Positions 8,882-17,636 of a stretch of DNA of 64,000 nucleotides are shown piece after piece. Under the pieces are notes generated by a model. The model saw only the letters and a program-made list of their open reading frames with translations, had not been told where the DNA came from and searched no databases. Every line of letters begins with the position of its first letter. The first letter of the stretch is position 1. The position numbers and the translations under genes are program-made. This stretch comes from Paenibacillus sp. OK003 (GTDB lineage: Bacteria; Bacillota; Bacilli; Paenibacillales; Paenibacillaceae), in assembly GCF_900109515.1 (NCBI RefSeq), contig NZ_FOBD01000007.1:296224-360223 (forward strand). Reading direction: 5' to 3'.

Positions 8882-9982
8882 TCAATCTTCAGAATAAAGA
8901 TGGAGTTTCTTCGCAGCTTCCAGACCAGGCACCGCGAAACTAGCGAGCGGCGATGGCAGATCATCCAGCGGGAACCAACCGATCTCACCAATCGCTCCGC
9001 CTTCTTCGAGATTACGAGCAATGCCGCCAATAACCCGAGTTGAGTAGAGGACGGAAATCCAGTGTTCCTGTTGTTCAGGTCGGATCGTCTCTGCGGTGCA
9101 GAGCAGCTTGTCGATGACAATATCCAGATTGACTTCTTCCTTAATCTCCCGAACGACCGTCGTTTCAACGGATTCGTACGGGTCGACTTTGCCCCCAGGG
9201 ATACTCCAGGTGTGCTGTTCAGGCTGACGATTCCGCCAAACCAAAAGGACTTCATTACGTTCGTTAAGGATGATCGCTCCCACGCCAATCCGAGGTTGAA
9301 CAGGAGAGTTCTCTGTACCTTTGACGTTAAGTAAGGACAACGCAGATTCTTCGGAAGCGACCAGTCGTGAGTCTGAGTGATCTTCCGTCTGTTTGGCTCC
9401 TTGGGCAAGAGTCGAGTGAAACGCGAGCGGAAGTTTGGTTTGCGTTGACCATTCTTCTGCAAGAATACTCATCGAGATCAGATCATAATGCGTCCCATCC
9501 CGTAGAACGGCAGAGCGCTGGCGCCCTTCCTCCCGAAATCCGGCTTTTAGATAGGCACGTCTCGCAGCTTCATTGTATTCAATCACTTCCAGCGCAATTC
9601 GGTTCAGATTCAATTCATGGAATCCATAACGAATAATCAGAGCGAGAGCATCACTGCCGTATCCTTTACCCCGATCTTTATCATCACCAATGCCAATGGC
9701 CAGGCGCGCAGAGCGGTTATTCCACTCAATTCGGTAGAGGGCCGTGAATCCGATGAACCGATTGTCCTCCAGTGTACGCAGTGCAAATTCAAAGCCGTTG
9801 TCTCTGCGAACTGCGGATGACCCCGTCTCATCCGGCGTTAGCGGAACAGCAATATCGGTATCCAGATTACGCAAGTAATCATAACTGTCAGTGAAGTGGG
9901 CGAGCCGCATGCAGTCTTCTGGACAAGGAGCGGCCAGCCGGACTTTGGAGCCTTGAAAAGCATTTAAATGACGTGGAGCCAT
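8882..9982 (-). CDS. GNAT acetyltransferase - Nudix hydrolase fusion
   Basis: 366 residues with two enzymes in one chain. Residues about 10-170 form a RimJ/RimL-type GNAT domain (GIGDDKDRGKGYGSDAL is the acetyl-CoA loop; NEAARRAYLKAGFREEG the C-terminal motif). A polar linker (about 175-225) leads to a Nudix domain (about 230-350) with GGKVDPYESVETTVVREI then KEEVN, matching GX5EX7REUXEE; the usual following G is V. The Nudix half would hydrolyse a nucleoside-diphosphate-linked substrate. Both active sites look intact. Physiological pairing of the two reactions is not clear. Confidence 0.9.
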   Translation of the reverse strand: MAPRHLNAFQGSKVRLAAPCPEDCMRLAHFTDSYDYLRNLDTDIAVPLTPDETGSSAVRRDNGFEFALRTLEDNRFIGFTALYRIEWNNRSARLAIGIGDDKDRGKGYGSDALALIIRYGFHELNLNRIALEVIEYNEAARRAYLKAGFREEGRQRSAVLRDGTHYDLISMSILAEEWSTQTKLPLAFHSTLAQGAKQTEDHSDSRLVASEESALSLLNVKGTENSPVQPRIGVGAIILNERNEVLLVWRNRQPEQHTWSIPGGKVDPYESVETTVVREIKEEVNLDIVIDKLLCTAETIRPEQQEHWISVLYSTRVIGGIARNLEEGGAIGEIGWFPLDDLPSPLASFAVPGLEAAKKLHLYSED

Positions 9983-10121
9983 GTTGCACCTCTTTTATTG
10001 GATATGGAATCATACATTTTATCTCATTATACTACGAATCAGAAAGGATACCGAAAAAGGGCACAAGCAGGGAAGCATATCCTCCTGATGAGGAAAAGAA
10101 AAGCGACGCTAAATGCGCTAA

Positions 10122-10151
10122 ATATAGATCCATATAGATCCATATAGATCC
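10122..10151. repeat. Tandem repeat, ATATAGATCC x3
   Basis: Three perfect head-to-tail copies of a 10-bp unit with a partial fourth, in the intergenic region between the GNAT-Nudix gene and flgB. No function assigned; copy number may vary between strains. Confidence 0.9.
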
Positions 10152-10203
10152 ATATCATTCAACATAGATCATCTGGATATTTCCGAATATAGACAAAACA
10201 AAA

Positions 10204-10221
10204 AGCAGCCAAAGGGCTGCT
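10204..10221 (-). terminator. Intrinsic terminator of flgB-like gene
   Basis: AGCAGCC/GGCTGCT hairpin with a 4-base loop followed on the minus strand by TTTTTGTTTT, immediately after the flgB-like stop codon. Confidence 0.85.
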
Positions 10222-10231
10222 CTACCATTCA

Positions 10232-10642
10232 TTATTTCATATCCTGCAACAGGTTTTTCATTTTCTTGTAGTGCCCGCTGACCCGATCAACCATGTAGTT
10301 ATACATAAGCTGATTCTCCGAAAGATTCGCCATTTCCTTGTCCATATCAACGTTATTGTTGTTATTATTCATGGAAGTTTCGTTGTTCTCGACAATCCGG
10401 TAGTTTACGATAGAGTCATTGGGATTACTGACCGGAAAGTGTTTCTCATGCGTCCGCTTCATGGCGAGCTGATCTGTTTTGCCATTCTCAATGATACGTC
10501 TGAGCTCTTCCTCAAACTCCACCGATTTCTTTTTGTAATGGGGTGTGTCCGCATTGGCAATATTTTCAGTGGTAACCTTGTGCTGCGCGTTCAGCGCTTG
10601 TAACAGAGATTCATTGCGTCTGGAAGTGTTCGTTTCAATCAA
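10232..10642 (-). CDS. flgB: Flagellar basal-body rod protein FlgB-like, isolated copy
   Basis: 136 residues from a TTG at 10642. AAGGAG sits 9 bases upstream of this TTG and would be coding in the longer ATG frame, so TTG is preferred. The N-terminus (LLQALNAQHKVTTENIANADTPHYKKK) carries the rod-protein NIANxxTPxYK signature, and the C-terminus (NNVDMDKEMANLSENQLMYN) the FlgB/FlgC heptad helix. Length is normal for FlgB. A run of six Asn precedes the C-terminal motif. Odd: no flagellar neighbours; it stands alone between a GNAT-Nudix gene and speD with its own terminator, so it may be a paralogue rather than the rod subunit. Confidence 0.85.
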   Translation of the reverse strand: MIETNTSRRNESLLQALNAQHKVTTENIANADTPHYKKKSVEFEEELRRIIENGKTDQLAMKRTHEKHFPVSNPNDSIVNYRIVENNETSMNNNNNNVDMDKEMANLSENQLMYNYMVDRVSGHYKKMKNLLQDMK

Positions 10643-10824
10643 CGGCTCAGTCTCCTTCAATGGAAAATGCAATTGCTTTCATCATAAAAAAATGAGCTGC
10701 TGCCTGTCAAGTTAGGCAAAAGAAAAGGACAAGCGCATGGCGCAGGTCTTCATTACGAAATCCTGCCTTCATGACATCTTATCCTTGTCCCAGCCCGTAT
10801 GAATCAGTCTTCACGAATTAGCCA

Positions 10825-11640
10825 TTAAGTTGGACGACTGATGTTTTTGCCATAATAAATCTCATCCATCTCCAGCTTCAACCACTCCGTAATTTCCTGT
10901 TGCTCGGCCTTGCTCAGTTTATCTTTGGTATAACCAAACAGATAGTTATCGAGATCGAATTCTTTCAGTTTGCACTTGGTGTGAAAAATGTTCTCCTGAT
11001 AGACGTTCACGTCAATCATGTCGAAGCTGCTTTTGATCTCATCCGGAATATAATTCTGGATCGAACCGATCTCATGATCAATAAACAGCTTGCGTCCGCT
11101 CGTATCCCGTGTAAAGCCACGTACCCGGTAATCCATCGTCATGATATCCGTATCGAACGAGTGGATCAGATAGTTCAGTGCCTTTAGCGGCGAGATTTCA
11201 CCACAGGTAGAGACGTCAATATCTGCCCGGAACGTACTGATGCCTTCGCTCGGGTGGAATTCGGGGTACGTATGAACGGTAATATGGCTTTTGTCGAGCT
11301 GCATGACGACATTATCGGGCAGGGGGCCTGGAGATTCATCGAAGGATTCTTCGGGGATCTCCACAATGGGTCCTTCCGACACAAGCATCGTCACACTTGC
11401 ACCCTGGGGAACATAGTCCTGTTGGGCGACATTCAGCACATGGGCACCGATAATGTCAGACACGTTGTTCAGGATTTTGCTCAATCGGGCCGCATTATAT
11501 TGTTCATCAATATATTCAATGTAAGCTTCGCGTTCATCTTTGGTTTTTGTATAACAGATATCGTACATATTGAAACTCAGCGACTTGGTCAGGTTGTTGA
11601 ATCCATGCAGTTGAATGCGCTGCTCTGGCGTTAATGTCAT
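10825..11640 (-). CDS. speD: S-adenosylmethionine decarboxylase proenzyme, class 1A (E. coli type)
   Basis: 271 residues. Start 11640 has AAAGGGG about 10 bases upstream. The enzyme decarboxylates S-adenosylmethionine to supply aminopropyl groups for spermidine. It self-cleaves at Lys-Ser to create a pyruvoyl group: the processing site is visible as [13 protein letters not shown], followed by [22 protein letters not shown]. The length and motif match the long E. coli-type SpeD, not the short B. subtilis SpeH. Single gene; no spermidine synthase nearby. Confidence 0.93.
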   Translation of the reverse strand: MTLTPEQRIQLHGFNNLTKSLSFNMYDICYTKTKDEREAYIEYIDEQYNAARLSKILNNVSDIIGAHVLNVAQQDYVPQGASVTMLVSEGPIVEIPEESFDESPGPLPDNVVMQLDKSHITVHTYPEFHPSEGISTFRADIDVSTCGEISPLKALNYLIHSFDTDIMTMDYRVRGFTRDTSGRKLFIDHEIGSIQNYIPDEIKSSFDMIDVNVYQENIFHTKCKLKEFDLDNYLFGYTKDKLSKAEQQEITEWLKLEMDEIYYGKNISRPT

Positions 11641-11761
11641 GGTTGCAGTTCCCCTTTGTCCCATACGACATGGTAATCGCAGTTTTACTACTACTTATAC
11701 CCAACCTGCCGCCAAAAAAAACATATGTACGTCATTCTTTGCTACTCCAGTCGTGCACAGG

Positions 11762-12343
11762 TCAGAAGGAAGAATCTTCATAATTCCCAACATCGTTCAT
11801 CCGTTCATCTTCAGCAACCGATTGGATATCCTCCGAGGTGATGCTGATGATCGTATAATCTTCATTCTGCTGTTTTTTGACCGCTTTTTCCTTAATAAAA
11901 CGGGGACTTCCATCCCCGGCATCTTCATCATATACAAGCAGGAGACCGTCGCTTTTGCGCAGCAACAAGTCGTCCCGCGCAGTAAACTGCCACGGGCCGA
12001 TATACGGCTGACGACTAATGGCACCATAATAGTCCACACCTTGCAAAATGGAGCGATAATACTCCTGTTTGTCTTCCTTCCATTGTTCCTCGGGATTCTG
12101 AAAAGCGGTAATGATCGACAGCTTCAGATCCGGGAACGTCTTTTTCAGCTCAAGCACCACTTCGCAGGCCCACAGGTCTACACCGTATTGGCCTGGAGTC
12201 AGCACCCACTCCAGCCCGTCTTCGACCAGGGGTATAAGACGGGAGGAGATCGCCTTTTTGATGTAAGGAATTCCCTCATGCTTCTGTCCGAAAATCTGTA
12301 GTTCATGTGCACGATAACCGGTAATCAACACGTTTTTCAGCAT
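11762..12343 (-). CDS. YpsA-like SLOG-family protein (DUF1273)
   Basis: 193 residues. Begins MLKNVLITGYRAHELQIF, the characteristic opening of YpsA, a Rossmann-like SLOG protein linked in Bacillus and Staphylococcus to cell division control. Also seen: GLEWVLTPGQYGVDLWACE (the G.e.G.d..a nucleotide-like binding motif) and DGLLLVYDEDAGDGSPRF. Length matches the family. A possible ligand is a nucleotide derivative by SLOG precedent. It lies between rluA-like and speD genes on the same strand; co-transcription is not obvious. Confidence 0.88.
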   Translation of the reverse strand: MLKNVLITGYRAHELQIFGQKHEGIPYIKKAISSRLIPLVEDGLEWVLTPGQYGVDLWACEVVLELKKTFPDLKLSIITAFQNPEEQWKEDKQEYYRSILQGVDYYGAISRQPYIGPWQFTARDDLLLRKSDGLLLVYDEDAGDGSPRFIKEKAVKKQQNEDYTIISITSEDIQSVAEDERMNDVGNYEDSSF

Positions 12344-12454
12344 CGGTTTCTCCTTTCAGGCGTGGTCAGGCCATCGGCCAGTTCCGGCACCGAGGCTTGT
12401 CCAGAATCGGCTGAAATCGCTGAGTCAGCGATGCCTGTTCTTTGAATCATCCCG

Positions 12455-13588
12455 TTAGTTCGCTGGTGGAGCATCCGTACGGAATGGATAGAGGAACTGT
12501 TTCGGAATATCGGTCTCAAATCTCATCAGCTCACCCGACGTTGGATGGATGAATGAGAGTACCCGTGCATGCAGTCCGAGGCGACCCAGTGTTTTGGTTT
12601 GAGCACCATATTTTTTGTCGCCTGCGATGGGGTGGCCCAGATCTTCCATATGCACACGAATCTGGTTTTTGCGTCCCGTTTCCAGACGGACTTCCAGCAA
12701 GGAGAACTCGCGGTTCGATTGTAGACGTTTGTAGTGTGTAATGGCATGTTGTCCATCATTCGGGCGAGAACTGGAATACATTTTGAGCGTCTTCGTTTCT
12801 TTCAACCATGAGGAAATGGTGCCCTCTTCCTTCGCAACGGCGCCTTCCACAAGGGCAACATATACACGTTCCTGTACATTCTCTTTCCAGTTGTCCTGCA
12901 GCTTCTGCTGCACTTCTTCACTCTTCGCGAACATCATGACACCGGAAGTGTCGCGGTCCAAACGATGGACAATAAATATTCGGTTCAGCGCGTCGGTACG
13001 GCGAACATGCTCGGTCAGCTGGCGATAAGCGGTAAGATCATCACTTTTGTCAGCGGCAATGGATAACAGTCCGGCTTCCTTGCGAATGACAATGATATCA
13101 TCGTCTTCATGCAAAATGTTAATCCCTGTCAGGGAAGGAGCGGCAACAGCGCCTTCTTTGCTGATCGTTACGATCTGCCCTGGCGTCAGCTCCAGATTAA
13201 ACTTGGTCACCACTTTCTGATCAACGGCTACCTGTCCGCGACCCAGAATGGATTTGACCGCATTACGGCCGGACTTCAAGTGTTTCAGCAGGAAGTTGAG
13301 CAGCTCATCCGGTTCGGTGACTTTGTAAGGGCGTGGTGGTTCTTGCTTGCGATAATAGGAATTTCCTGAGCGTTTGGGTGCTTTGGGTTTGGGTGCTCCT
13401 GCTTTCTTGGGGGCCGCGGAGGATTTGGCGGCTACTAGCTTTTTCGCCGCTCCTGTATTGCGTGATGCGGATGGTCCTGTTGATTTGGCAGAAGTAAAAG
13501 TGGACCGACCAGATCGTGCTGTGGACGAACCTGCGGATGCCTTCCCCTTGGCCGATGTATTGCCTGTTGGGCGTTTGCGTTTATTCAT
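12455..13588 (-). CDS. RluA-family pseudouridine synthase with basic low-complexity N-terminus
   Basis: 377 residues; start 13588 has AAGGAG 9 bases upstream. Isomerises uridine to pseudouridine in rRNA. Order: a Lys/Ala/Ser/Gly-rich tail (about 1-85), an S4-like RNA-binding domain (about 90-150, LKSGRNAVKSILGRGQVAV), and the catalytic domain with IFIVHRLDRDTSG (catalytic Asp in RLDRDTSG). The tail is longer than in most RluA proteins and resembles disordered nucleic-acid-binding extensions. Target position in rRNA cannot be read from sequence. Confidence 0.92.
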   Translation of the reverse strand: MNKRKRPTGNTSAKGKASAGSSTARSGRSTFTSAKSTGPSASRNTGAAKKLVAAKSSAAPKKAGAPKPKAPKRSGNSYYRKQEPPRPYKVTEPDELLNFLLKHLKSGRNAVKSILGRGQVAVDQKVVTKFNLELTPGQIVTISKEGAVAAPSLTGINILHEDDDIIVIRKEAGLLSIAADKSDDLTAYRQLTEHVRRTDALNRIFIVHRLDRDTSGVMMFAKSEEVQQKLQDNWKENVQERVYVALVEGAVAKEEGTISSWLKETKTLKMYSSSRPNDGQHAITHYKRLQSNREFSLLEVRLETGRKNQIRVHMEDLGHPIAGDKKYGAQTKTLGRLGLHARVLSFIHPTSGELMRFETDIPKQFLYPFRTDAPPAN

Positions 13589-13777
13589 AAATAGTAATCT
13601 CCTTCTGAACAGCCTGTACCGCTTGTGTGCATACGATCCGTTCATTTCGTTATGCAGTCCAATATACCATTAACCGGGGGCAAATAAAAATAGGTGGAGA
13701 GAATCTGTTACCCATCCAGTCCAAAGAGAGTCAAGATTCATAGAATAACGTATCTCATAGCGTTGGAGGTGCTACTC

Positions 13778-14194
13778 ATGGGTGTTTTTCTCGATATGAG
13801 AAGTTCGATGAACTCGGGAAGCGTAGGACAGCCCGGTTTGTCCCTGTCTCCTTCGCCGGAAGCGTTTGGCTCCATTGGTTTGCAAACCCTTGGTGTTCCA
13901 AACCCCATTATCACCTTGAATGGCACGGTTGGCGTTACCGGAGAAGTGGGGGATACGTTCGTTGTTGAACTTGTACGGGGCAGTGTTTACGATCCGTTCT
14001 TTGTAATCTATCGCGCCGAAGGTACAGTAGGTCAGAACGGTGGCGCTGAATTTCATTCGTTCACTGCACAGGATCTGTCCGCACCGCCTGCACTGGAAAG
14101 TGTGTATACCTCGTTTATTTCAGGGGTATCCACATCGGTACGAACCGGACCCGAAATGTTCTATGGTATTGCAGCCACCAATGGGTTCCTGTGA
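13778..14194 (+). CDS. Small beta-rich protein, possible spore or surface protein
   Basis: 138 residues from ATG 13778, with GGAGGTG just upstream. After a Ser/Gly/Pro-rich N-terminus the core (NPIITLNGTVGVTGEVGDTFVV, then IYRAEGTVGQNGG, HSFTAQDLSAPP) is made of short beta strands, reminiscent of the C-terminal jelly-roll modules of exosporium proteins. No signal peptide or membrane segment. I do not recognise a named family, and the spore link is only an impression. Monocistronic, followed by a strong terminator at 14249-14282. Confidence 0.65.
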   Translation: MGVFLDMRSSMNSGSVGQPGLSLSPSPEAFGSIGLQTLGVPNPIITLNGTVGVTGEVGDTFVVELVRGSVYDPFFVIYRAEGTVGQNGGAEFHSFTAQDLSAPPALESVYTSFISGVSTSVRTGPEMFYGIAATNGFL

Positions 14195-14248
14195 ACAGAA
14201 GGTTCAACAGGAAGAGTGTTATCATATGGCATCTTATGATGAGCAGAC

Positions 14249-14282
14249 AAAAATCCCGGCTCCAAGGAGTCCGGGATTTTTT
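14249..14282 (+). terminator. Intrinsic terminator (bidirectional)
   Basis: AAAAATCCCGG / CCGGGATTTTTT hairpin with a 10-base loop. It has T-runs on both sides, so it can stop the plus-strand gene ending at 14194 and anything read on the minus strand from 14428. Confidence 0.88.
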
Positions 14283-14305
14283 GTTGTAGTATCCACGTTT
14301 ACAAA

Positions 14306-14428
14306 CTAGTTGGCGGAGCCTTTCAAAATGATGTTGTTGGCTTTGCCGAAGTCGATGGCGACTTTGCCCGCAAGTGCCGCTGTCCGCTCCGCAAGGACAA
14401 CCGCGTTCACGCCACAGGAGAAGTGCAT
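14306..14428 (-). CDS. Possible small protein (40 aa)
   Basis: A minus-strand frame MHFSCGVNAVVLAERTAALA... ending ILKGSAN, preceded in frame by a stop and followed by the shared terminator. The composition is protein-like, with no low-complexity bias, but no ribosome binding site is visible. It could be a true small gene or the tail of a decayed one. The opposite strand at 14500-14694 also contains a coding-like stretch (EWMKLDHIHFAAVEQNHLRE...) without a convincing start, so 14300-14700 may hold gene debris. Confidence 0.3.
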   Translation of the reverse strand: MHFSCGVNAVVLAERTAALAGKVAIDFGKANNIILKGSAN

Positions 14429-14749
14429 TACGGGGTGAAAATACACCGAAAATCATTGGCGGCTCCACGCCGTCCTGTCTTCTATGTTGCGTGGCACGCA
14501 GGCGGCGGGAAACGCAGCTGCATGTCTCGCCTACTACAAGCCAACTGACGGAGTGGATGAAGCTGGATCATATACATTTTGCCGCCGTGGAACAGAATCA
14601 CCTTCGCGAGATGAATCAGCGCAAAAAGGCGTTGGACAATGCGGTGGAGCAGGTTAAACGTCTGCGTCGTCAGGAGACTGGGGAAGGGTAGCAGATGAGG
14701 CTGAGAAGAAAAAAACCGCAATACGCGTAGACAGGAAGGGGCTTAAACC

Positions 14750-15862
14750 GTGATCACCATCAGTCTGTGTATGATTGTGAAGAACGAACAACGCACGCTT
14801 GCGCGCTGTCTCGACTCGGTCGCCGGCATCGCGGACGAGATCGTGATTGTAGATACCGGTTCATCCGACCGTACGAAAGAGATCGCCGCGCAATATACCG
14901 ACCGGGTCTACACGTATGAGTGGAAGGATGATTTTGCCGCAGCGCGGAATTATTCATTCGACCAGGCCACACAGGAATATATCCTGTGGCTGGATGCGGA
15001 TGATGTGCTGCTGCCCGCGGAACGGGCGAAGCTGGAAAGGTTGAAGCAGCAGCTGCCGTCAGGCGGTGAGACGGCGGCTGTGATCTTGGGCTATACGCTG
15101 GCCGAGGGGCAGGAGGGAAGTCCGCTCGTGACGGACCGACGGTTGCGCCTCGTCGAGCGGGAAGCGAGCTGTCGCTGGCATGGCCGGCTGCACGAGCAGT
15201 TAGGCTTCCCGCCGGGCGGGGTCATTACGGCAGATATTGCCGTCACGCACCGCCGCGAAGCGGGCCATCATTCGGCGCGAAACGTGCGCATCCTGCGCAA
15301 ATGGATCGCCGAAGAGGGCGCAGCCCAGGGACGCCTGCTGTTCTATTATGCAGGCGAATGTTATGACCGCCGGCGTTATGCGGCGGCGGTTCGGGCGTAC
15401 GCGAAGCTGCTGCTGGAGCCGAGCGGCTATCGCGAGGATCGGCTCATCGCCTGCGCGCGGCTGGCGGAATGTTACGAACGGCTTGGCGAGCCGGGCCGGA
15501 AGCTGGGGGCACTGTTACAGTCATTTCAATTCGACTTGCCACATACCGACTTCTGCTGCGCCATCGCTGCCTGCTTCCAGGAGAGGCAGGAGATTGTGTC
15601 CGCCATCTACTGGTATATGCAAGCGCTCGATGTCAGCAGTCGCGATCCGGGTCTGCGCCCTGTGGCTGCGGCATGCCGCACTTGGCTGCCACACGCCAGG
15701 CTCTCCCTTTGTTACGCTCACATGGGAAACGGGGAGCAGGCGCTTCTGCATAACAGCAAAGCAAGAGAGTATCTGCCGAATGACCCAGGCCTGCTCGCCA
15801 ATCGGCATAAGCTAGAAGCGGTGGTGAGTAAGGGGAACGGTGGGCCGGAAGAAAGAGAGTAA
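14750..15862 (+). CDS. Family 2 glycosyltransferase with C-terminal TPR-like repeats
   Basis: 370 residues from GTG 14750, with AGGAAGGGG 8 bases upstream. GT-A fold: ISLCMIVKNEQRTLARCLDS (nucleotide-binding start), DEIVIVDTGSSDRTKEIA, and the metal-binding DxD in LWLDADDVLL. After about residue 190 the chain becomes helical with paired Tyr/Ala repeats (FYYAGECYDRRRYAAAVRAY; LACARLAECYERL-like), as in SunS-like or TPR glycosyltransferases. It would transfer a sugar to a protein or polymer. Distinctly GC-rich compared with flanks. No acceptor gene adjacent. Confidence 0.9.
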   Translation: MITISLCMIVKNEQRTLARCLDSVAGIADEIVIVDTGSSDRTKEIAAQYTDRVYTYEWKDDFAAARNYSFDQATQEYILWLDADDVLLPAERAKLERLKQQLPSGGETAAVILGYTLAEGQEGSPLVTDRRLRLVEREASCRWHGRLHEQLGFPPGGVITADIAVTHRREAGHHSARNVRILRKWIAEEGAAQGRLLFYYAGECYDRRRYAAAVRAYAKLLLEPSGYREDRLIACARLAECYERLGEPGRKLGALLQSFQFDLPHTDFCCAIAACFQERQEIVSAIYWYMQALDVSSRDPGLRPVAAACRTWLPHARLSLCYAHMGNGEQALLHNSKAREYLPNDPGLLANRHKLEAVVSKGNGGPEERE

Positions 15863-15883
15863 TAGTAAGGGCGAAGGGAAGAG

Positions 15884-15908
15884 TGAGAGTGAGAGTGAGA
15901 GTGAGGGT
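15884..15908. repeat. Hexanucleotide tandem repeat (GTGAGA)n
   Basis: About four head-to-tail copies of GTGAGA just after the glycosyltransferase stop codon. A slippage-prone simple repeat in a non-coding position. Confidence 0.85.
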
Positions 15909-15938
15909 AGTGTTGCTCCGCTCTAGAGGTGGAATAAG

Positions 15939-15985
15939 AGCAGCCCCGCTTGCCATGAGAGTCGGCGAGCGGGGCTGCTTATTTG
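15939..15985 (+). terminator. Intrinsic terminator after the glycosyltransferase
   Basis: 12-bp perfect arms AGCAGCCCCGCT / AGCGGGGCTGCT around a 17-base loop, then TTATTTGTGTTTTT. Also positioned just past the stop of the minus-strand gene at 15991. Confidence 0.85.
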
Positions 15986-15990
15986 TGTTT

Positions 15991-16320
15991 TTATTTATCG
16001 GGTGCCAGGCACCGCACGTACTGGTTATTCATGCGCAGACTTTGGCATGCCCAGCCCCAGCCGTCATATATTTCATCATCGATGTTTAGCGTAATGCTAT
16101 CATCGCTGTACTCGTTCCGGTTTTCGATCCGGAGCGTATTTTCATTTTCCCATTCGAGGTGGTTAGCCCCATGGTGTTCAGCTCGATATATGGTTTTTAC
16201 TGTAAACACGTCCGAACGGCCCTCCTTTAATGGCAGTGGGATCAAACGATATAAGGTAATGGATATGTAGGTACGCAAATGTCTTTTCTGTAAGCTAATC
16301 ATTAATCGATGGTAACACAT
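15991..16320 (-). CDS. DUF5412-like small protein, possibly N-terminally truncated
   Basis: Up to 109 residues. The C-terminal half (VKTIYRAEHHGANHLEWENE, then NTLRIENRNEYSDDSITLNI) matches the pattern of DUF5412 proteins: KTIY....NLEW...TL.IN....L.I. Family members usually begin with a lipoprotein signal or membrane helix, followed by a region around S.DG.Y; here the first 35 residues are basic and unlike it, with no ribosome binding site. The gene may therefore be a truncated remnant. Monocistronic, convergent with the glycosyltransferase. Assignment from pattern memory only. Confidence 0.5.
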   Translation of the reverse strand: MCYHRLMISLQKRHLRTYISITLYRLIPLPLKEGRSDVFTVKTIYRAEHHGANHLEWENENTLRIENRNEYSDDSITLNIDDEIYDGWGWACQSLRMNNQYVRCLAPDK

Positions 16321-16506
16321 TGCGTATATTAATTAATAACAAATAAGTTAAAATAATCCTTAATCAAGCGAGAGCTAAGTTAAATGGAGGAAGAGAGCCT
16401 TGTTAGCAAATTCAGGACTTAAAGAAGCAGTAGGATGTAGTAGTTTGATGTGGAATGTTTAACTTGCCCAAAGGTGGTTGATGCTGCAATTAAGCATGCC
16501 AAGCAT

Positions 16507-16514
16507 GGTATAAT
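16507..16514 (+). promoter_or_regulatory. Extended -10 promoter element
   Basis: The sequence atGGTATAATAG supplies TGnTATAAT about 25 bases before the Rpn-family start. No good -35 hexamer is visible, which is tolerated with an extended -10. Confidence 0.5.
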
Positions 16515-16539
16515 AGAAAGAAACGGAGTTGATGGTCAG

Positions 16540-17370
16540 ATGTCTGATTTACTCGATCCTCGGAACGATTTTGTTTTCAAGCGTATTTTTGGCAGTGAAG
16601 AAAATAAAGATGTACTGCTAGTGTTCTTGAACCGAACGTTTGCAGAATCGGGGGAACAGCCGCTGACGGAGATTGTACTCCTTAATCCGTATACCGATAA
16701 AGATGCTCCGCTGGATAAACAGTCCATATTTGATATTTGGGCGAAAACAGCTGAAGGTAAATTAATCAACATTGAGATGCAGTTATTTAATAAATACGAT
16801 ATTGAAAAGCGGACCCTATATTATTGGAGCAAGCGTTATTCCATTCATTTGCAGGAAGGCCAAACTTACAAGGAACTGAAAAAGTGTGTGACAATTAATA
16901 TTTTAAATTACTCGTTTATCGAAAATGAGCGTTATCATAATGTATTTCATCTGAGGGAAGACCACACTGGACTTGAATTGAGTGATGATCTCGAAGTTCA
17001 TTTTATGGAGCTGTCCAAGCTGGATGATCAATCCGTTCCGATGGAAGGTGGTCTGATTAACTGGCTTTTGTTCCTGAAAGGTGCTGACAAATCAAATTGG
17101 GAGGTGCTACAAATGAATGAACCTACGTTGAAGAAAGCAATGGATACGCTGGAGTTTCTGAGTCAGGATCGTGAAGCACGTCGCTTGTATGAAGAGCGGC
17201 AAAAGTATTTGCACGATGAAGCCTCGATGATTGAGTGGGCTACGGAAAAGGGTGAACGTAAAAAAGCTCTTGAGATTGCTAAGGACATGTTATCGTTTGG
17301 TATCGAAGTTTCAGTCATTGCCAAAACGAGTGGTCTAACTGAATCTGAAGTTGAGGCGCTAAAAGATTAG
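16540..17370 (+). CDS. Rpn-family recombination-promoting nuclease / PD-(D/E)XK transposase-like protein
   Basis: 276 residues from ATG 16540. Opens LLDPRNDFVFKRIFGSEENKDVLLVFLN, the signature of PF12784 (Rpn/putative transposase) proteins. The PD-(D/E)XK core is visible as KQSIFDIWAKTAEGKLINIEMQ (Asp in FDI, then Glu-x-Gln). The C-terminal coiled helices (EWATEKGERKKALEIAKDML) end in a helix bundle (VSVIAKTSGLTESEVEALK) common to the family. Rpn proteins promote RecA-independent recombination in E. coli. Monocistronic, with an extended -10 upstream and a terminator after it. Confidence 0.88.
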   Translation: MSDLLDPRNDFVFKRIFGSEENKDVLLVFLNRTFAESGEQPLTEIVLLNPYTDKDAPLDKQSIFDIWAKTAEGKLINIEMQLFNKYDIEKRTLYYWSKRYSIHLQEGQTYKELKKCVTINILNYSFIENERYHNVFHLREDHTGLELSDDLEVHFMELSKLDDQSVPMEGGLINWLLFLKGADKSNWEVLQMNEPTLKKAMDTLEFLSQDREARRLYEERQKYLHDEASMIEWATEKGERKKALEIAKDMLSFGIEVSVIAKTSGLTESEVEALKD

Positions 17371-17388
17371 CAAATGCACTTTAAATCC

Positions 17389-17430
17389 AAACAATCGTCT
17401 TGTCCCCAAAAGGGAAGGCGGTTGTTTTTT
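17389..17430 (+). terminator. Intrinsic terminator after the Rpn-family gene
   Basis: AAACAAtCG...TCCC / GGGA...CGgTTGTTT hairpin followed by TTTTTT, starting 19 bases after the stop codon. Confidence 0.82.
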
Positions 17431-17507
17431 AATTTGCCCTAGATCGTTTTACAGTAAAACGCGGTTGCTCATTCGGGTCTGGGCCGTTAAACTAAAGGGA
17501 GCGGCGT

Positions 17508-17618
17508 TTGCTTGACGGACAAGTCATGAGAACGCCATTTTGTTGTCAAGGATGCGGTATATGCCGCTTTCGGATGTCAGAATCGGATCGGACCAAGCTG
17601 GTGGAAGAACACCGGTGA
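17508..17618 (+). CDS. Cys-rich mini-protein (36 aa) upstream of recQ
   Basis: A TTG at 17508 follows AAAGGGAG with 6-base spacing. The frame reads LLDGQVMRTPFCCQGCGICR then FRMSESDRTKLVEEHR. Four cysteines in CCxxCxxC suggest metal binding. It ends 18 bases before the recQ ATG, whose ribosome binding site lies in that gap, so the two are probably co-transcribed. Too short to be certain, but the ribosome binding site, spacing and Cys cluster support it. No family recognised. Confidence 0.5.
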   Translation: MLDGQVMRTPFCCQGCGICRFRMSESDRTKLVEEHR

Positions 17619-17636
17619 TAAGTAAGGAGTCTTTAC

